7,356 nt of DNA from SAR324 cluster bacterium (GTDB lineage: Bacteria > SAR324 > XYD2-FULL-50-16). A program made the translations under genes and the position numbers. The number at the start of each line of letters is the position of its first letter. Position 1 is the first letter of the stretch. The stretch lies in assembly GCA_002401295.1 (NCBI GenBank), contig NVSR01000035.1, positions 1-7,356 of the forward strand. The letters run 5' to 3'. Of this stretch, positions 6,685 to 7,356 are shown one piece after another. The notes under the pieces were generated by a model. The model was not told where the DNA came from and searched no databases. It worked only from the letters and a program-made list of their open reading frames with translations.

Positions 6685-6690
6685 CTCCTT
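6685..6690 (-). promoter_or_regulatory. Ribosome binding site of the FadL-family gene
   Basis: AAGGAG on the minus strand lies five bases before the ATG at 6679. It is the only canonical, well-spaced Shine-Dalgarno sequence in front of an assigned start in this window and confirms that start. It directly abuts the second copy of an 11-bp direct repeat. Confidence 0.85.
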
Positions 6691-6732
6691 ACTGTTATGC
6701 GTACTAAATCATTGCTGATTGACTGTTATGCG
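6691..6732. repeat. 11-bp direct repeat flanking a small hairpin in the fadL leader
   Basis: CGCATAACAGT occurs twice on the minus strand (complement of 6722-6732 and of 6691-6701), 31 bp apart, about three helical turns. Between the copies AATCA (6707-6711) and TGATT (6716-6720) form a 5-bp inverted repeat, whose loop reads GCAA in the fadL-sense RNA, a GNRA-type tetraloop. The downstream copy touches the Shine-Dalgarno sequence, so a protein or RNA bound there could block translation. Function is inferred only from position and repetition. Confidence 0.5.
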
Positions 6733-6739
6733 AGCGTAG

Positions 6740-6761
6740 TGATCCGACCACTTGATCGGAT
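6740..6761. promoter_or_regulatory. Candidate operator upstream of the FadL-family gene
   Basis: ATCCGA (6742-6747) and TCGGAT (6756-6761) make a perfect 6-bp inverted repeat with an 8-bp centre. Overlapping it, the minus strand reads TGGTCGGATCA (complement of 6740-6750), differing at one base from the TGGTCNGACCA pseudo-palindrome I recall for FadR-type (GntR family) operators. It lies 61 to 82 bases upstream of the ATG. In enterobacteria FadR regulates fadL, which makes the placement suggestive, but no regulator gene is in the window and the promoter is not located. Confidence 0.35.
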
Positions 6762-7356
6762 TTATTGAAATGGAATCTCCTTTTTTTATTAGGCACCCGA
6801 GCAGCCTCAAAAATTCATCGGCCTCAAGAATAGAAGTACAAGCCACTTCGTTCTATTCGGAATAAAAGGATTTCCAAATCTTGTTTTATTTCTGACCTAT
6901 TCGCTATAGACCAAGATAACCTACACGTTAAGGTTGTTTACAAGTGAAAGGAACCCTAGCCAATCTCAAGTAGGATTACAAGATTTTTCTTCTTGCTTTA
7001 TAACTATGTTTTGTTGAATTTTGATATATTTTTTTCTTTTAGATACCATCTACAACCAGCTATTATCCTCTCAGAATTACCCTGCATTTACCAAACAAAA
7101 AATATACTTAATCACCTGTTTATTATGATTATTAAGATATTGTAGTAGAGTTTTTGATCCTATTTTTTATCCTTCTTAAAAAAGTAAAATTCAAAACCTT
7201 CAGTGTTATAGGATATTTTCATTATAACTTAGCCAAATATTTTCAATATTCAGTAATAACAAAAGGTAAGATATTTACTTTACGTTTTCGTTAATGTCAG
7301 TACTTCCCGTTTTTTTTCGGAACTGTTCATTTTCAAGTTAACAGTTTGTCATTTCG
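6762..7356. other. AT-rich intergenic region without a recognisable gene
   Basis: About 595 bp here, and 677 bp counting from the fadL start, contain no supportable gene. It is visibly more AT-rich than the genes, most of all from 6960 rightward. Only very short frames occur, none with a ribosome-binding site; the longest noticed is 27 codons on the minus strand (7004-7087). On the minus strand TTAACG and TATAGC, 17 bp apart around 6906-6934, could form a distant fadL promoter, and an isolated perfect TATAAT lies at 7221-7226 with no matching -35. A 7-bp inverted repeat sits at the right edge. The stretch may hold regulatory DNA for fadL and for a gene beyond the edge, a small RNA, or decayed sequence. 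Confidence 0.5.
7321..7346. repeat. 7-bp inverted repeat near right edge
   Basis: AACTGTT (7321-7327) and AACAGTT (7340-7346) are perfect inverted copies separated by 12 bases. Just left of it, TTCCCG and CGGAA flank a run of eight T (about 7304-7320), giving a second imperfect hairpin. It could be an operator or a 3'-end structure of a gene beyond the edge. No adjoining gene allows a choice. Confidence 0.35.

Noticed and set aside
6717..6788. AAAGGAG in the fadL leader (complement near 6778-6784) followed by about 20 open codons
   Set aside because: The only start codon at proper distance would be ATT, used in very few genes. The frame is probably accidental.
6781..6807. AGGC/GCCT inverted repeat next to an A/T run upstream of fadL
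   Set aside because: The stem is four pairs. On the minus strand it is followed by A's rather than T's, so it is not an intrinsic terminator.
7004..7087. 27-codon minus-strand frame (MQGNSERIIAG...)
   Set aside because: It has no usable ribosome-binding site, no recognisable family and a length expected by chance in this sequence.
1..7356. Mobile elements, tRNA/rRNA genes, CRISPR arrays, toxin-antitoxin or phage-defence genes
   Set aside because: Both strands were read for these. No transposase, integrase, cloverleaf, regularly spaced repeat array or defence-type gene was seen.

Overview
The window is an ordinary-looking bacterial chromosomal segment in which all six recognisable genes lie on the minus strand. 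Read in the direction of transcription, from the right edge to the left, the order is fadL-like outer-membrane transporter, hisS, hemA, hemC, hemD, and a truncated adenosine deaminase-like gene (add). No RNA gene, insertion sequence, integrase, CRISPR array or origin could be supported.

Organism: a FadL-family beta-barrel with a signal peptide implies a diderm (Gram-negative) cell. Glutamyl-tRNA reductase shows that tetrapyrroles are made by the C5 route from glutamate, not by the Shemin route typical of alphaproteobacteria. Coding DNA looks moderately AT-leaning and the spacers are clearly AT-rich. The hemA-hemC-hemD order and a cysteine-rich insertion in HisRS recall, from memory, deltaproteobacteria-like or other deep-branching diderm lineages. 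The genus cannot be named from this sequence.

Layout by position: 1-587 holds the 5' two-fifths to three-fifths of add, with its 3' end beyond the left edge. 724-1482 is hemD (uroporphyrinogen-III synthase), 1563-2495 hemC (hydroxymethylbilane synthase) and 2492-3796 hemA (glutamyl-tRNA reductase). hemA and hemC overlap by four bases (ATGA). 3943-5172 is hisS (histidyl-tRNA synthetase). 5402-5430 is a hairpin just after the fadL stop codon. 5444-6679 is the FadL-family gene. 6680-7356 is a gene-free, AT-rich stretch of about 680 bp whose fadL-proximal 80 bp are dense in small repeats.

How the genes work together: HemA makes glutamate-1-semialdehyde from Glu-tRNA. HemC builds hydroxymethylbilane from four porphobilinogens, and HemD closes it to uroporphyrinogen III. 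hemL and hemB, which act between HemA and HemC, are not in the window. hisS and hemA are both tRNA-linked and may be co-transcribed, but their spacer is long enough to hold a separate promoter. fadL appears to be its own unit.

No previously undescribed multi-gene system is visible. The observations most worth checking are regulatory: a FadR/GntR-like half-symmetric sequence, an 11-bp direct repeat and a small hairpin in the fadL leader; a related hairpin sequence upstream of hisS; and a well-placed ribosome-binding site in front of a TTG codon that would extend HemA by 21 residues.
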